Origin: an uncultured Cocleimonas sp.
Lineage (GTDB): Bacteria > Pseudomonadota > Gammaproteobacteria > Thiotrichales > Thiotrichaceae
DNA: 11,630 nucleotides
Direction of reading: 5' to 3'
Assembly: GCA_937974135.1 (NCBI GenBank)
Contig: CALJIH010000187.1
Coordinates: 1-11,630, forward strand
In this document: positions 1 through 6,429 of the stretch, in pieces
Layout of the letters: each line of letters begins with the position of its first letter
Numbering within the stretch: the first letter of the stretch is position 1
Notes under the pieces: model-generated
The model's database searches: none
Seen by the model: the letters and a program-made list of their open reading frames with translations, nothing else
What the model was told of the DNA's origin: nothing
Program-made: the position numbers and the translations under genes

Positions 1-303
1 AATAAAAGTCTTTTTCTTAGGGAAGTAATTGGTTGACGAGCTAAATGTCCCAAATAGCTGGCTTGTTGCTTCAAGACGAAACTTAGGATGTCAGAAGTTT
101 TGCATCTTGCTAGTATACTTCTAACTCAATGCTTGAAAATCACAAGCTTGAATCAAATAAAATTCATAATAGTCAAAGCAAAACCTGTTTCAGTGCAAGA
201 CTGTATGTTAGGATTCGCTCCTAATATTTTAAAATTATTAGTTGCCTAGTTTATGACATTTTTTGAGTCACAAACTGAGGTATAAAAATTGCGGAAAAGC
301 TCT
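1..303. other. Upstream region without a recognisable gene
   Basis: I see no gene in these 303 bases. On the plus strand the first frame is open for only eleven codons before a TGA at 34-36 and the second closes by base 28; neither short stretch matches a protein I recognise, so a gene could end here but nothing supports naming it. The stretch is AT-rich and holds a hairpin at 205-227, a GCTTGAA direct repeat (131-137 and 146-152), and TTGAAA- and TATACT-like hexamers at unsuitable spacing. The pyrG promoter must lie here or further upstream, but I cannot place it. Confidence 0.5.
205..230 (+). promoter_or_regulatory. Hairpin with short T-rich tail in the pyrG leader
   Basis: Bases 205-213 can pair with 219-227 (nine pairs including one G-T wobble; core TTAGGA/TCCTAA) around a five-base TTCGC loop, and the 3' arm runs into TATTTT at 225-230. 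It sits about 75 bases before the pyrG start. The shape suits a weak intrinsic terminator for an upstream gene, or an attenuator-like element in the pyrG leader. The T tract is short and interrupted, so either role is only an inference. Confidence 0.35.
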
Positions 304-1932
304 ATGACTCGATATATCTTCATCACCGGTGGTGTTGTTTCTTCTCTTGGTAAGGGTATTGCCGCAGCTTCTCTAGGAACGATCCTAGAAGCACGTGGTT
401 TATCAGTAACCATGATGAAGCTTGATCCATACATCAACGTAGATCCAGGAACCATGAGTCCGTTTCAACACGGTGAGGTATTTGTTACCGATGACGGTGC
501 AGAAACGGATTTAGATTTAGGTCATTACGAACGTTTTGTTAACTTTACTGCAACCCAACTGAATAATTTCACCACAGGCAGAATATATAGTCGTGTAATA
601 CGTAAAGAACGCCAAGGTGATTACTTAGGTGCTACAGTTCAGGTTATCCCACATATTACTGATGAGATAAAGCGAAGCGTTCGTGCTGGTGCTGAAGGTT
701 ATGATATTGCGATGGTTGAAGTTGGCGGAACGGTTGGTGATATCGAATCTTTACCGTTTATGGAAGCCTTGCGTCAAATGGGTGTGGAAGAGGGTAGTAA
801 TGCTTTATTTATGCACCTCACCTTGGTACCTTATCTTGCAGCAGCTGGTGAACTTAAAACAAAACCTACTCAACACTCTGTTAAAGAATTGCGTTCTATT
901 GGTATTCAGCCAGATATTTTGATGTGTCGCAGCGAGCAGCCAATTCCCGATAACGAGCGACGCAAAATTGCGCTGTTTACTAATGTTGAAGAACGCGCTG
1001 TAATACCTGCAATTGACATGGATAATATCTACAAAATTCCGCTCTGGTTGCACTCACAAAACCTTGATCAAATCGTCGTTGAAAAAATGAAATTAGATAA
1101 ACTCCCTGAAGCCGATCTAAAAGATTGGGAATTGGTAGTGAATCGCATGGCTTATCCAAAGTCAGAAGTAACGATTGCAATGGTGGGGAAATATGTAGAT
1201 TTAACGGAATCCTACAAGTCTTTGAATGAAGCATTAAGTCATGCAGGTATTCAAACAGAATCCAAAGTCAAAATTAAGTATATTGATTCCGAGAAAATAG
1301 AAACGGACGGCCTTGCTGAAATTGAAGGAGTCGATGCGATTTTAGTGCCAGGTGGATTTGGCTCGCGCGGTGTTGAAGGAAAAATATTAGCGATACAATA
1401 TGCTCGTGAAAATAAAATTCCATACATGGGAATTTGTCTCGGCATGCAACTGGCTGTGATCGAGTTTGCGCGTCATTGTGCAGGTATCGAAAATGCGAAT
1501 AGTACCGAGTTTGTTTTGGATACACCGGATCCAGTGATTGGCTTAATTACTGAATGGATGACGGAAACAGGTGAAAAAGAACAACGAAATGTAGATTCCG
1601 ATATGGGTGGAACGATGCGTCTTGGTGGTCAGAAATGTTATCTCACAAAAGGAACGCTCGCAGAACAAACCTATGGCGCAGAAGAGATTGTAGAAAGACA
1701 TCGTCATCGTTATGAGTTTAACAATAATTATCGAGACGTTTTGACTAAAAGCGGCATGATTTTATCTGGGGTATCACACGATAAGACCTTGGTAGAAATG
1801 ATCGAGTTACCTGATCATCCGTGGTTTATGGCGTGTCAGTCTCATCCTGAATTTACTTCCCATCCAAGAACAGGACATCCATTCTTCACCGGATTTATTC
1901 GTGCTGCATTAACCTACCGCGATAGCAAATAG
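304..1932 (+). CDS. pyrG: CTP synthase (glutamine-hydrolysing)
   Basis: Makes CTP from UTP, ATP and glutamine in the cytoplasm, the last step of pyrimidine nucleotide synthesis. From the ATG at 304 the product is 542 residues, close to the 545 of E. coli. The N-terminal synthase domain opens with the diagnostic TGGVVSSLGKGI stretch (about residues 8-19). The C-terminal class I glutamine amidotransferase domain carries the nucleophile in GICLGMQ (Cys378) and the His514/Glu516 pair in CQSHPEF, so both half-reactions look intact. A TTG at 289 would add five residues and has a better Shine-Dalgarno match (GAGG at 277-280, eight bases upstream). I prefer 304 because family members begin a few residues before the GGVVSSLGKG motif. 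The TAG stop is eight bases from kdsA, implying co-transcription. Confidence 0.97.
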   Translation: MTRYIFITGGVVSSLGKGIAAASLGTILEARGLSVTMMKLDPYINVDPGTMSPFQHGEVFVTDDGAETDLDLGHYERFVNFTATQLNNFTTGRIYSRVIRKERQGDYLGATVQVIPHITDEIKRSVRAGAEGYDIAMVEVGGTVGDIESLPFMEALRQMGVEEGSNALFMHLTLVPYLAAAGELKTKPTQHSVKELRSIGIQPDILMCRSEQPIPDNERRKIALFTNVEERAVIPAIDMDNIYKIPLWLHSQNLDQIVVEKMKLDKLPEADLKDWELVVNRMAYPKSEVTIAMVGKYVDLTESYKSLNEALSHAGIQTESKVKIKYIDSEKIETDGLAEIEGVDAILVPGGFGSRGVEGKILAIQYARENKIPYMGICLGMQLAVIEFARHCAGIENANSTEFVLDTPDPVIGLITEWMTETGEKEQRNVDSDMGGTMRLGGQKCYLTKGTLAEQTYGAEEIVERHRHRYEFNNNYRDVLTKSGMILSGVSHDKTLVEMIELPDHPWFMACQSHPEFTSHPRTGHPFFTGFIRAALTYRDSK

Positions 1933-1940
1933 GCTTTAAC

Positions 1941-2774
1941 ATGAAACTATGTCATTTCGAAGTAGGCCCTGATAAACCTTTCTTTTTATTGTCTGGTCCC
2001 TGTGTTGTGGAATCAGAAAAACTGACTACTGAAATTGCGACTAGTTTAAAAGAAATTACTGACGATCTTGGAATTCCATTTATATTCAAAGCTTCATTTG
2101 ATAAGGCTAATCGTTCATCTCACAACAGTTACCGTGGGCCTGGCATGGAAGAGGGATTGCGTATTCTGGAACAGATCAGAAAAGATTTAAATGTGCCCAT
2201 AGTGACTGATGTACATGAAGATACGCCTCTAGATGAAGTAGCATCGGTGGTTGATGTATTACAAACACCTGCGTTGTTATGTCGCCAAACAAATTTCATT
2301 CAGAATGTCGCGAAACAAGGTTTGCCTGTTAATATCAAAAAAGGGCAGTTCACTGCGCCTTGGGATATGAAGAATGTCTCTGATAAAGCTAAAGCCACCG
2401 GTAATGATCAAATTATGGTTTGCGAACGAGGTTATACCTTTGGGTATAACACGCTAGTATCTGATATGCGTGGCTTGGCCACGATGCGTGAGACCGAATG
2501 TCCAGTCGTTTTTGATGCAACCCATTCAGTGCAACAACCGGGTGGTTTAGGGAATAAATCGGGTGGCGAGCGTCAACATGTTCCCGTTTTAGCCAGGGCA
2601 GCAATTGCCGCGGGCGTTTCAGGCATTTTTATGGAATCTCACCCAAACCCAGAAGAGGCACTTAGCGATGGGCCTAATTCATGGCCAACAGGTCAGATGC
2701 GTGCTTTACTTGAAATGCTGATGTCTATTGATCAAACCGTCAAAGCTCAGCCTTATCAGGAACAATTGCTATAA
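1941..2774 (+). CDS. kdsA: 3-deoxy-8-phosphooctulonate synthase (Kdo-8-P synthase), metal-dependent type
   Basis: Condenses phosphoenolpyruvate with arabinose 5-phosphate to Kdo 8-phosphate, the committed step towards the Kdo of the lipopolysaccharide core. The 277-residue product is full length for this TIM-barrel family. KASFDKANRSS (50-60), CRQTNFI (114-120), NIKKGQF (131-137) and the GGERQHVPVLARAA stretch (208-221) are family signatures. Residue 21 in SGPCVVES is Cys; with His195 (DATHS), Glu232 (MESHP) and Asp243 (LSDG) it completes the four metal ligands known from the metal-dependent class (Aquifex type). E. coli KdsA has Asn at the Cys position and needs no metal. The start is close behind pyrG, with a short AGG at 1931-1933 as ribosome site. 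A terminator-like hairpin follows 32 bases after the stop. Confidence 0.97.
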   Translation: MKLCHFEVGPDKPFFLLSGPCVVESEKLTTEIATSLKEITDDLGIPFIFKASFDKANRSSHNSYRGPGMEEGLRILEQIRKDLNVPIVTDVHEDTPLDEVASVVDVLQTPALLCRQTNFIQNVAKQGLPVNIKKGQFTAPWDMKNVSDKAKATGNDQIMVCERGYTFGYNTLVSDMRGLATMRETECPVVFDATHSVQQPGGLGNKSGGERQHVPVLARAAIAAGVSGIFMESHPNPEEALSDGPNSWPTGQMRALLEMLMSIDQTVKAQPYQEQLL

Positions 2775-2806
2775 ACGAATATGCAATAACCTAGAATTTT
2801 ATTTAT

Positions 2807-2845
2807 AAAAGACACCCCCCCACTTTTAGGGTGTTTTGAATCTAA
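2807..2845. repeat. Dispersed C-tract hairpin repeat, copy 1
   Basis: This 39-base intergenic stretch between kdsA and eno is nearly the same as 8474-8511. The first 21 bases (AAAAGACA, seven C, ACTTTT) are identical. The remainder matches except for three substitutions and one missing base, about 35 of 39 positions. Both copies lie at gene ends and have the same orientation in the window, although their host genes are on opposite strands. It may be a genome-wide repeat family or a recurrent terminator sequence. Confidence 0.7.
2809..2837 (+). terminator. Terminator-like hairpin after kdsA
   Basis: ACACCC at 2812-2817 pairs perfectly with GGGTGT at 2829-2834. The stem extends by a G2811-T2835 wobble and two A-T pairs, nine pairs in all, around an 11-base loop. 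The 3' arm ends in TTTT (2834-2837), but the T tract is short and partly inside the stem. Termination of the pyrG-kdsA transcript is therefore likely partial, or the element may work both ways: on the minus strand the same stem is followed by CTTTTAT. Eno would then depend on read-through or its own promoter. Confidence 0.5.
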
Positions 2846-2869
2846 CCTTTAGAACTAACCGGAGTAATA

Positions 2870-4165
2870 ATGTCAAACATTTCAAACATCCATGCACGTG
2901 AGCTCGTTGATTCACGTGGTAATCCAACAATAGAAGCGATTGTAACACTTGAAGATGGCACCACGGGAAGTGCAATTGTTCCTTCTGGCGCATCTACAGG
3001 AGCACGTGAAGCTATTGAATTACGAGATGGTGATAAAAGCCGGTATATGGGTAAAGGTGTTTTAAAAGCGGTTGGCCATGTGAATAATGAAATCGCCGAT
3101 TGCATCAAAGGCATGGATGCTAATGAGCAAAAAGCTATTGACCAAGCTATGCTTGATCTTGATGGGACACACAACAAATCTCGTTTAGGAGCTAATGCTT
3201 TATTAGCAGCTTCATTAGCATCTGCACACGCAGCCGCGAATCAAAAAGGCATTGCTTTGTATCAGCATCTGGGTGGTTTATTTTCTCAAGATTCTGGGCA
3301 ATTTAAACTACCTGTACCAATGATGAATATCATTAATGGTGGTGAACACGCCGATAATAGCGTTGATATGCAAGAGTTTATGATTGTTCCTGTCGGTGCT
3401 TCAAGCCTTGCAGAAGCAGTGCGTTATGGTACAGAAGTGTTTCATAACTTAAAGTCTGTTTTATCAAAGAAAGGTATGAGTACCGCTGTTGGTGATGAAG
3501 GTGGCTTTGCTCCTGATTTATCTTCAAACGAAGAAGCCATTGAAGTGATTCTACAAGCGATTGAAAATGCTGGTTTCACAGCTGGCAAAGATATCTATCT
3601 TGGATTGGATTGTGCGGCATCGGAATACTATAAAGACGGAAAATATGTGTTAGCCGCTGAAGGTAGAAGTTTTGATGCTTCTGGCATGGTTGATTACTTA
3701 GAAAATTGGGTGAACCAATACCCAATCATTACTATCGAAGATGGTTTAGATGAAGCAGATTGGGATGGTTGGGCGCATTTAACCTCACGTTTAGGAAATA
3801 AAATTCAATTAGTCGGTGATGACCTTTTTGTGACTAATCCGAAAATTTTTGCCGAAGGTATTGAGAAAAATATCGCCAATTCAATTCTGATCAAGTTCAA
3901 TCAAATCGGAACCTTAAGTGAAACCTTAGAAGCGATTCAAATGGCGCATGATGCGAATTATACTGCCGTTGTGTCACATCGATCTGGAGAAACTGAAGAT
4001 ACAACAATTGCTGATCTAGCCGTTGCAACCAGTGCTGGACAGATCAAAACAGGCTCATTATCTCGCTCTGATCGCATTGCTAAATATAACCAATTGATTC
4101 GTATTGAAGAGGCGTTAGGAAAGAACGGCGTATACGCGGGATCTTCTGCCTTTAAACATCTTTGA
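2870..4165 (+). CDS. eno: Enolase (phosphopyruvate hydratase)
   Basis: Interconverts 2-phosphoglycerate and phosphoenolpyruvate in glycolysis and gluconeogenesis; in many gammaproteobacteria enolase is also part of the RNA degradosome. The 431-residue product has normal length. Visible active-site features by homology with E. coli are His160 and Glu169 (GGEHADNSVDMQEF region), Glu210 (GDEGGFAPDL), metal ligands Asp247, Glu290 and Asp317, and Lys342 in the ILIKFNQIGTLSET signature (339-352). The HRSGETEDT loop (370-378) follows. The start is well supported: GGAG at 2861-2864 lies five bases before the ATG, the best ribosome site in this gene group, consistent with high expression. It follows kdsA after 95 bases that include a terminator-like hairpin, so it is probably at least partly independently transcribed. 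Confidence 0.98.
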   Translation: MSNISNIHARELVDSRGNPTIEAIVTLEDGTTGSAIVPSGASTGAREAIELRDGDKSRYMGKGVLKAVGHVNNEIADCIKGMDANEQKAIDQAMLDLDGTHNKSRLGANALLAASLASAHAAANQKGIALYQHLGGLFSQDSGQFKLPVPMMNIINGGEHADNSVDMQEFMIVPVGASSLAEAVRYGTEVFHNLKSVLSKKGMSTAVGDEGGFAPDLSSNEEAIEVILQAIENAGFTAGKDIYLGLDCAASEYYKDGKYVLAAEGRSFDASGMVDYLENWVNQYPIITIEDGLDEADWDGWAHLTSRLGNKIQLVGDDLFVTNPKIFAEGIEKNIANSILIKFNQIGTLSETLEAIQMAHDANYTAVVSHRSGETEDTTIADLAVATSAGQIKTGSLSRSDRIAKYNQLIRIEEALGKNGVYAGSSAFKHL

Positions 4166-4180
4166 AATTCTTATATGTCT

Positions 4181-4214
4181 GCGCCACTTTGTTGATTTGT
4201 TGAAAAAGTGGTGC
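4181..4214 (+). promoter_or_regulatory. Stable hairpin between eno and ftsB
   Basis: GCGCCACTTT (4181-4190) pairs with AAAGTGGTGC (4205-4214) over ten pairs including one G-T wobble, with a 14-base loop. It starts 16 bases after the eno stop. No T run follows on the plus strand, so it is not a standard intrinsic terminator; it could protect the eno transcript 3' end or be a processing site. On the minus strand one arm ends in CACTTTTT, but no minus-strand gene needs terminating here. Confidence 0.5.
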
Positions 4215-4225
4215 TGACTTATACT
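4197..4225 (+). promoter_or_regulatory. Possible sigma70-type promoter for ftsB-ispD-ispF
   Basis: TTGTTG (4197-4202) and TATACT (4220-4225) are separated by 17 bases, the ideal spacing for a housekeeping promoter; the -10 matches consensus at five of six positions and the -35 at three. The predicted start near 4232 gives a leader of about 35 bases for ftsB. The -35 lies in the loop and 3' arm of the preceding hairpin. In an AT-rich spacer such matches arise by chance, so confidence is moderate. Confidence 0.4.
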
Positions 4226-4266
4226 AAACAACTGTATTTCTTTGCCAATGGAACTCATCCACTAAA

Positions 4267-4626
4267 ATGAAAGCATTACTCATAATATTTTCATTACTTC
4301 TAGTATTACTTATTGGAAGAATGTGGGTGGGTCCTGGAAGTTATCCTGATCGATGGCGTTTAGATGATCGAACCATTATTCAAGAGCAAGAAAATAATGC
4401 TAAACAAGAGCAAATAAATAAAATCCAAGCAGAACTTGATGATGTCTCATCGGGAAAAGAAGCGCTAGAAGAACGTGCCCGCAGTGAATTAGGTATGACT
4501 AAAAAAGGCGAAACATTTTTCGAGGTTATTATGAAACCCGAGACAGAAAAACGTAAACAAAACGTTGTGGAAGAAAAAGATTCATCTAATACTGAAAAGC
4601 CATCAACTGATAATAAAACGAATTAA
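4267..4626 (+). CDS. ftsB: Cell division protein FtsB
   Basis: Small bitopic inner-membrane protein of the FtsQ-FtsB-FtsL divisome subcomplex, which controls septal peptidoglycan synthesis. It has a short cytoplasmic start, one transmembrane helix (about residues 3-20), a periplasmic helix with coiled-coil character (about 38-62), and the diagnostic EALEERARSELGM.KKGETFF segment (about 65-86). At 119 residues it is longer than the 103 of E. coli. The extra length is a hydrophilic, Lys/Glu/Asn/Ser/Thr-rich C-terminal tail (about 91-119) that looks disordered. The Shine-Dalgarno is weak: the only purine run is GGAA at 4250-4253, 13 bases upstream. The gene precedes ispD by eight bases, the usual ftsB-ispD arrangement of proteobacteria. 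Confidence 0.95.
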   Translation: MKALLIIFSLLLVLLIGRMWVGPGSYPDRWRLDDRTIIQEQENNAKQEQINKIQAELDDVSSGKEALEERARSELGMTKKGETFFEVIMKPETEKRKQNVVEEKDSSNTEKPSTDNKTN

Positions 4627-4634
4627 CATAAAGC

Positions 4635-5378
4635 ATGGATATTCAACCTAATCCAGTTTGGGTCGTGATACCTGCAGCAGGTTTGGGTCAACGAATGGGT
4701 TCAGAATACCCGAAGCAATATATAAAAATTCATAACAAAACACTAATAGAACATACAATAGATTGTTTTAAAGATATTGAGCAAATAGCTGGAATTGTAG
4801 TTGTTTTAAATTCAGAAGATAGATACTGGAACACCATAAATGTAAGTTCAAGTTCTACACCAATACATACGGTTTATGGTGGTGCTGAGCGCAGTGATTC
4901 AGTATTGAAGGGATTAAAATACCTCAGTGAAGAAATAAAAATTGAAGATAAACAGTGGGTAATGATTCACGATGCTGCGAGACCGTGTTTATCAAAAACT
5001 GATATAAATGCTTTACTTGCAATACAAGAGAAAGACTGTGATGGTGGAATTTTAGCTTCTCCGGTTCGCGATACGATGAAAAGAACCTTTACCAATAAAG
5101 ATCATCAAATGCCTGAAAGAATAAGTCACACCGAGCCTAGAGAAAATCTTTGGCATGCTTTGACACCGCAGATGTTTCGACTTGGAGAAATAATAGAGGC
5201 CATTCAATTCTGCCAGGAAAATAATGAATCTATTACGGATGAATGTTCTGCGATGGAAAGAAGGAATGTTAAGCCAGTGATTGTAGAAGGTAGTCATAAT
5301 AATATTAAGGTTACATATCCTAGTGATATTGAACTAGTGTCCGTTCTTCTGAGTAATAAAATAAAAGGTAATATATGA
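4635..5378 (+). CDS. ispD: 2-C-methyl-D-erythritol 4-phosphate cytidylyltransferase
   Basis: Transfers CMP from CTP to methylerythritol 4-phosphate in the non-mevalonate (MEP) isoprenoid pathway. The 247-residue product is slightly longer than the 236 of E. coli. The nucleotide-binding opening PAAGLGQRMGSEYPKQY (13-29) carries Arg20 and Lys27, at the same numbers as the E. coli catalytic residues. HDAARP (112-117), ASPVRDTMKR (141-150), TPQMF (177-181) and the C-terminal KVTYPSD (225-231) are further family motifs. Its stop overlaps the ispF start in ATGA, implying translational coupling. The ribosome site is weak (TAAAG just upstream), so coupling from ftsB is also plausible. Confidence 0.97.
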   Translation: MDIQPNPVWVVIPAAGLGQRMGSEYPKQYIKIHNKTLIEHTIDCFKDIEQIAGIVVVLNSEDRYWNTINVSSSSTPIHTVYGGAERSDSVLKGLKYLSEEIKIEDKQWVMIHDAARPCLSKTDINALLAIQEKDCDGGILASPVRDTMKRTFTNKDHQMPERISHTEPRENLWHALTPQMFRLGEIIEAIQFCQENNESITDECSAMERRNVKPVIVEGSHNNIKVTYPSDIELVSVLLSNKIKGNI

Positions 5379-5866
5379 TGCGTATAGGAAACGGTTACGA
5401 TGTTCATGCATTTACCGATGGTGACTTCATAACACTAGGTGGGGTCAAGATTAAACATCACAAAGCCTTTCTGGCTCATTCTGATGGTGATGTTTTAATT
5501 CATGCACTTATCGACGCGTTATTAGGTGCGCTCGCTCTGGGAGATATTGGGCAATTATTTTCTGATGAAGATCCGCAATATAAAGATGTTGATAGTCGTT
5601 TATTATTAAGAGATGTCTATACATTAATAACTAATGAAGAATATACGTTAGTAAACTGTGATTGTACGATTGTTGCTCAAAAACCAAAAATAGCACCTCA
5701 TATAAATATCATGAGAGAAAACTTAGCAGCAGATTTAAACGTAAAGAAAAACCAAATAAGTGTGAAAGCTACGACAACTGAAAAGTTAGGTTTTACAGGA
5801 AAAGAGGAGGGTATCGCTGTTTATGCAGTGGTCCTTTTGGATAAGGTTTATAAAGATACCAAATAA
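5375..5866 (+). CDS. ispF: 2-C-methyl-D-erythritol 2,4-cyclodiphosphate synthase
   Basis: Cyclises the CDP-methylerythritol 2-phosphate intermediate, releasing CMP, two steps after IspD in the MEP pathway; the enzyme is a zinc-dependent homotrimer. The 163-residue product is of normal length. Zinc ligands are visible as Asp9 and His11 (YDVHAF) and His43 (IHALIDALLGALALGDIG). The C-terminal KATTTEKLGFTGKEEGI stretch (131-147) is the family signature. Two adjacent ATGs (5375, 5378) are possible starts. AAGG at 5365-5368 serves either, and the second gives the MRIG opening typical of the family. The gene ends ten bases from the convergent gene at 5877, and I see no terminator between them. The truD, surE or pcm genes that often follow ispF are absent. 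Confidence 0.97.
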   Translation: MMRIGNGYDVHAFTDGDFITLGGVKIKHHKAFLAHSDGDVLIHALIDALLGALALGDIGQLFSDEDPQYKDVDSRLLLRDVYTLITNEEYTLVNCDCTIVAQKPKIAPHINIMRENLAADLNVKKNQISVKATTTEKLGFTGKEEGIAVYAVVLLDKVYKDTK

Positions 5867-5876
5867 AACTTTCTCT

Positions 5877-6422
5877 TTAAAGAATGCGCAATTTGTAGTT
5901 CGGTTGATTGTTATTATCTAATAATTTCTTATTATGTAACCAAGTTAATGCATCTTCTGCGTCGTTTTCAAACCAAGCTTGTGCAGATCCTAATCTGAAA
6001 GTATATCCCCAAGTATCCATATCCTTCATCATGCGTTTGCTCGAAAAATTACTGAGTTTATTTGCTAGTAAGATTTGCAAATAACACACTGCATTTTCCT
6101 CGTCGTAGTCACCTTCGGCATTGGTATCAATCGTTTTGCGGCGAGTTTCATCCATACAGATGTAATGACAGGCTTCGTGCAGGAGCGAATGAATAGGCGT
6201 GTCTTCTCTTACGTAGAGCCTATTTTTAATTAGACCTGCTTCAGAATCTCCCCAAAAGCTTCCGCAAATGGGTTGTGCTAAATCTAAAAGTATTAATGTT
6301 AATTGGTATTTTTCAAGTAACGTCTTTATTTCATCAATAGGTATATCAGCAACCAGAAGTACTGATTGAGTAAGTTGCGCTGTATTCTTTGAATGTGCAC
6401 TGTCTGACAAGGAGTCAGACAT
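5877..6422 (-). CDS. Uncharacterised HExxH (zincin-like) protein
   Basis: Function unknown. From the ATG at 6422 the product is 181 residues, soluble, with no signal peptide or membrane helix. The central SLLHEACHYICM stretch contains HEACH (82-86), the zinc-binding HExxH pattern of metallopeptidases. A Glu pair about 22 residues further on (108-109, in YDEENAVCYLQ) is a reasonable candidate for the third ligand, as in gluzincins. The GSFWGD segment before it and the WGYTFRLGSAQAWFE segment after it look like conserved blocks; from memory, similar proteins occur in other proteobacteria as hypotheticals. A TTG at 6437 would add five residues and overlap the upstream gene. I chose the ATG, although neither start has a clear Shine-Dalgarno. 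Translation is probably coupled to the upstream J-domain gene, whose stop is seven bases before. Peptidase activity is inferred from the motif alone. Confidence 0.75.
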   Translation of the reverse strand: MSDSLSDSAHSKNTAQLTQSVLLVADIPIDEIKTLLEKYQLTLILLDLAQPICGSFWGDSEAGLIKNRLYVREDTPIHSLLHEACHYICMDETRRKTIDTNAEGDYDEENAVCYLQILLANKLSNFSSKRMMKDMDTWGYTFRLGSAQAWFENDAEDALTWLHNKKLLDNNNQPNYKLRIL

Positions 6423-6429
6423 GGAAGGA

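Noticed and set aside
131..161. TTGAAA with a -10 at 17 bases as the pyrG promoter
   Set aside because: The hexamer at the right distance reads AATAAA, a poor match, and no better pairing is nearby.
2807..2845. Mobile element or MITE
   Set aside because: No target-site duplication, no terminal inverted repeats beyond the hairpin itself, and no transposase. A repeated terminator-like sequence explains it as well.
4248..4265. Five-codon leader frame ending just before ftsB
   Set aside because: It is very short, lacks a ribosome site, and has no amino-acid pattern suggesting attenuation, so chance explains it.
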